Source: JBHIBD01 sp046758865 (GTDB taxonomy: Bacteria > Planctomycetota > Brocadiia > Brocadiales > Bathyanammoxibiaceae). Taken from it: a DNA stretch of 54,776 bases. The notes beneath the pieces were generated by a model. It worked only from the letters and a program-made list of their open reading frames with translations, was not told the DNA's origin and did not search any database. Below, in pieces: positions 52,136 through 54,776 of the stretch; position 1 is the stretch's first letter, and every line of letters begins with the position of its first letter. The translations under genes were made by a program, and so were the position numbers. The stretch spans positions 1-54,776 of the forward strand of contig JBHIBD010000005.1 in assembly GCA_046758865.1 (NCBI GenBank), in the 5' to 3' direction.

Positions 52136-53663
52136 ACTCCTCCTCAAGGGGATAAATAAGCAGTACCCCGGCGTCCGGGCCCTCGTTGATGTAGACTTTG
52201 AGGTGGCCCTGGGAGAGGTCCACGCCCTGGTGGGCGTAAACGGTGCAGGGAAGTCAACCCTGATAAAGATACTCTCCGGCGCGACCAGGATGGACAAGGG
52301 CCAAATTTCCCTCAACGGCAAGAGGCTCCACATTACATCGCCCCACAAGGCCATCGACCTGGGCATAAGCGTCATCTACCAGGAGTTCAATCTTGTGCCT
52401 GAGTTGAGCGTTGCCGAGAATGTCTTCCTGGGCAGGGAGCCACGGTCAGCTATGGGCTTTGTGGACTATAAGAATATGTATAAAGAGGTGGACAGACTGC
52501 TCAAGACCCTTGGGTCTCTTGTTAAGGCCAGGAGCAGGGTGGCAAGTCTGGGGGTTGCACAGCAGCAGTTGGTGGAGATAGCAAAGGCGCTGGCCGTAAA
52601 GGCCAAGATAATCGCCATGGACGAGCCGACCGCAACCCTGAGCCTTCAGGAGACAGAACGCCTCTTTTCCATCGTCCGCCATTTAAAGGAAGAAGGCAAG
52701 GGCATCATCTTCATCTCCCACAGGATGGAGGAAATCTTCCAGATTGCGGACAGAGTGACCGTGCTCAGGGATGGTAAGCTGGTGGCCACCAAGAGGCTAG
52801 ACGAAATCAGCAGGGATGAACTTGTAGAGATGATACTGGGCAAGACGCTCAAGAAATATCACTCCGTGAGGGAGGCCGTTCCCAAGGGAGAGGTCCTCAG
52901 GGTCGAGGGCCTCACGAGGAGGGGTGTTTTGGATGACATACACTTCTCGGTGAGGGAGGGAGAAATCTTGGGCATTGCTGGCCTTGTGGGGGCCGGGAAG
53001 ACGGAGCTCGCCAGGGCAGTTGTGGGACTTGACCACGTAGACGGTGGAAGGGTCTTGCTCAATGGCGAGCACAGGCGTTTCCGCTCCCCATTGGAGGCCA
53101 TAAGGGCTGGTGTGGTGCTTGTGCCAGAGGACAGGAAAAACCTGGGGCTCATCCTGGGCCTGCCCGTTAGAGACAACATAAGCCTGCCCAATCTCCTAAA
53201 TTTTTCCAGAGGCGGTTTTATAAACAAGAGAAAGGAACTCAGCGCCGTTGGAGACATGATTACCAGCCTGACGGTAATAACCCCTAGTGAGAGACAGTTG
53301 GTCAAGAACCTCAGCGGGGGGAATCAGCAGAAGGTGGTCCTGGCAAAGTGGCTGCTCAGGGGTGCAAGGGTCTTCATCTTTGATGAGCCTACCAGGGGTA
53401 TAGATGTAGGGGCAAAGGTGGAGATTTATCAGCTTATCAGCAACCTTGTCAAGAAAGGTGTCGCTGTAATAGTAATATCCTCAGAGTTTGAGGAAATCCT
53501 CGAACTCAGCGACAGGATAATGGTCATGCATGCAGGGCGGGTGGTGGGTGAGCTTACTAAGGCAGAGGCCACTGCGGATAAAATCCTGTTTATGGCAATG
53601 GGTGGCACCCACCTAAATAGCGACACACCAGTTCCCACTGGTCCAACCACCGAGAGCCGGTAG
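52113..53663 (+). CDS. Sugar ABC transporter ATP-binding protein (two NBDs, RbsA type)
   Basis: 516 residues, two ATPase halves: GVNGAGKSTL with QQQLVEIAKAL and MDEPTATLS; then GLVGAGKTEL with LSGGNQQKVVLAKWL and FDEPTRGIDVG. This fusion is the RbsA/MglA/XylG class that energises monosaccharide import. Confidence 0.9.
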   Translation: MPQPQANRLLLKGINKQYPGVRALVDVDFEVALGEVHALVGVNGAGKSTLIKILSGATRMDKGQISLNGKRLHITSPHKAIDLGISVIYQEFNLVPELSVAENVFLGREPRSAMGFVDYKNMYKEVDRLLKTLGSLVKARSRVASLGVAQQQLVEIAKALAVKAKIIAMDEPTATLSLQETERLFSIVRHLKEEGKGIIFISHRMEEIFQIADRVTVLRDGKLVATKRLDEISRDELVEMILGKTLKKYHSVREAVPKGEVLRVEGLTRRGVLDDIHFSVREGEILGIAGLVGAGKTELARAVVGLDHVDGGRVLLNGEHRRFRSPLEAIRAGVVLVPEDRKNLGLILGLPVRDNISLPNLLNFSRGGFINKRKELSAVGDMITSLTVITPSERQLVKNLSGGNQQKVVLAKWLLRGARVFIFDEPTRGIDVGAKVEIYQLISNLVKKGVAVIVISSEFEEILELSDRIMVMHAGRVVGELTKAEATADKILFMAMGGTHLNSDTPVPTGPTTESR

Positions 53664-53686
53664 GAAGAGTGGGCGGGCAACCCGGT

Positions 53687-54646
53687 ATGAAGACAACGAC
53701 ACTCTCCAAGGTAAAGACTGTGGTGCTGGACTATGCCATACTCATTGCCCTGGCGGTGATGTCCATATACTATGCGATAGACGCCAGGGGCTTCCCCACC
53801 CTGGAGAATCTGACCAACATCCTCAACCAGAATTCCGTCTACATCATACTCGCCATAGGTCAGACCCTGGTGATTCTCACGGCTGGGATTGACCTCTCTG
53901 TTGGCTCCATCCTTGCCCTCAGCGCAGTTGTGTGTGCGGACGTTTCAAAACACACGGATGCGTTCTCATATGGGTTAATACCTATAACAAGCCTGGTGGC
54001 CATAGGGCTTGGTGGATTAATCGGGGCGTTTAACGGGACAATGGTAACGGTCTTCAGGATACCCCCATTTATTGCCACCCTGGCCATGATGACCATGGCG
54101 CGGGGCATGGCCAACATCTACTGCGATGCAAGACCCATCGGACACCTGCCGACGGAGTTTAAGCTGATAGGCACGGCCTCCCTGGGGACCGTACCCGCGC
54201 CCGTGTTTATAATGGCCGTCCTTGCCGCTGCCCTATTTGTGATTACGCGCTACACCGTGTTTGGCAGATACATCTATGCCGTCGGGGGCAACGAGGAGGC
54301 GGCCCGACTCTCAGGCATTAACGTCGCAGCCACCAAGTTCTGGGTCTATGTGATAAGCGGGATGTGTGCGGGGATATGCGGCCTAATCCTTGCCTCCAGG
54401 CTGGGTTCAGGCGACCCCAAGCTGGGGATGATGTACGAACTAATATCCATTGCGGCGGTAGTGCTGGGCGGTACCAGTTTATTTGGCGGCAGGGGCACGG
54501 TGATAGGGACCATTTACGGGGCATTATTTATCGGTGTGCTGGAGAACGGCCTCTTATTAAAAGGCGTCCCCACCTTTTTCCAGTGGGTCATAAAGGGCAT
54601 CGTCATCCTAATAGCCGTGGTGGTAGACGAGCTGAAGCGGCGGTGA
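53687..54646 (+). CDS. Sugar ABC transporter permease (RbsC type)
   Basis: 319 residues from ATG 53687 (a GTG at 53669 is an alternative). Many membrane helices, with the family motif LTAGIDLSVGSILALS and a conserved GALNG-like GAFNGTMVT. Last gene of the transporter operon; 87% of the protein is hydrophobic helix and short loops by eye. Confidence 0.88.
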   Translation: MKTTTLSKVKTVVLDYAILIALAVMSIYYAIDARGFPTLENLTNILNQNSVYIILAIGQTLVILTAGIDLSVGSILALSAVVCADVSKHTDAFSYGLIPITSLVAIGLGGLIGAFNGTMVTVFRIPPFIATLAMMTMARGMANIYCDARPIGHLPTEFKLIGTASLGTVPAPVFIMAVLAAALFVITRYTVFGRYIYAVGGNEEAARLSGINVAATKFWVYVISGMCAGICGLILASRLGSGDPKLGMMYELISIAAVVLGGTSLFGGRGTVIGTIYGALFIGVLENGLLLKGVPTFFQWVIKGIVILIAVVVDELKRR

Positions 54647-54723
54647 TGTCTTTAATTGTAGCGGCAGAGCTTGCCAGTCCTATGCGCAGCTTCGGATGGC
54701 TTGCTCTGCTTGGTTGATGTCGT

Positions 54724-54776
54724 GGTAGACAACGAAGTTTACTTCGTTGCATCAACGACCATAAAGGTCGTTGTCT
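54724..54776. repeat. Inverted copy of the double-hairpin element, cut by the window end
   Basis: GGTAGACAACGAAG...CTTCGTTG (54724-54749), then ATCAACGACC...GGTCGTTGTCT to the last base: the reverse complement of 46173-46230, differing only in the short linker. The closing arm is missing two or so bases because the window stops. The 77 nt before it after the permease hold nothing else recognisable. Confidence 0.75.

Overview
The window looks like a chromosomal segment of a planctomycete of the anammox lineage (Brocadiales/class Brocadiae). The main argument is a five-gene respiratory module at 38.1-43.1 kb: Rieske protein, split cytochrome b, a hexaheme and a hydroxylamine-oxidoreductase-like octaheme cytochrome c. 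This arrangement resembles the third Rieske/cytochrome b complex described in Kuenenia. No hydrazine synthase or dehydrogenase is present here, so the anammox lifestyle itself is inferred, not shown. Genus cannot be named from the sequence alone.

Region 1 (1-33.6 kb, all + strand) is a nearly unbroken information-processing block. It starts with tRNA-Thr(UGU), tRNA-Tyr, tRNA-Gly(UCC), tRNA-Thr(GGU), tuf, rpmG, tRNA-Trp, secE and nusG. The L11/L10/rif genes (rplKAJL, rpoBC), the str genes (rpsL, rpsG, fusA), the S10 and spc genes (rpsJ to rplO, without rpmD), secY, adk, map, infA and rpmJ follow, then the alpha genes (rpsM, rpsK, rpsD, rpoA, rplQ). A methyltransferase gene is wedged between rpsM and rpsK. 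Many genes overlap by 1-4 nt or are separated by fewer than 20 nt. Breaks occur mainly at a promoter before rpsJ and at a palindrome-rich spacer before rplC. A HIT-family protein and a dual-specificity phosphatase trail rplQ.

Region 2 (33.6-37.7 kb, - strand) encodes two Lrp/AsnC-like siroheme decarboxylase subunits (AhbB, AhbA), a small siroheme-reductase-like ferredoxin protein and a YyaL/SPATA20-type thioredoxin-domain protein. A short degenerate copy of the ahbB 3' end lies beside ahbB. Tetrapyrrole supply next to a multiheme respiratory complex makes biological sense.

Region 3 (38.1-43.15 kb, +) is the respiratory operon, closed by a strong intrinsic terminator. Region 4 (43.2-45.8 kb, +) holds a cobalamin adenosyltransferase, a Sir2 deacylase, a glutaredoxin-like protein and a thioredoxin reductase. 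Region 5 (46.4-50.9 kb) has glnE (+) converging on a Yip1-like membrane protein and a PlsC acyltransferase (-). Region 6 (51.2-54.65 kb, +) is a ribose-type sugar ABC transporter (binding protein, ATPase, permease).

The intergenic spaces are rich in dispersed palindromic elements. These include two opposite-orientation copies of a double-hairpin element (46173-46230 and 54724-window end), a related hairpin array at 34.28-34.49 and 45.88-45.97 kb, and a cruciform-like element at 51.0 kb. No rRNA genes, CRISPR array, prophage or transposase gene was seen.
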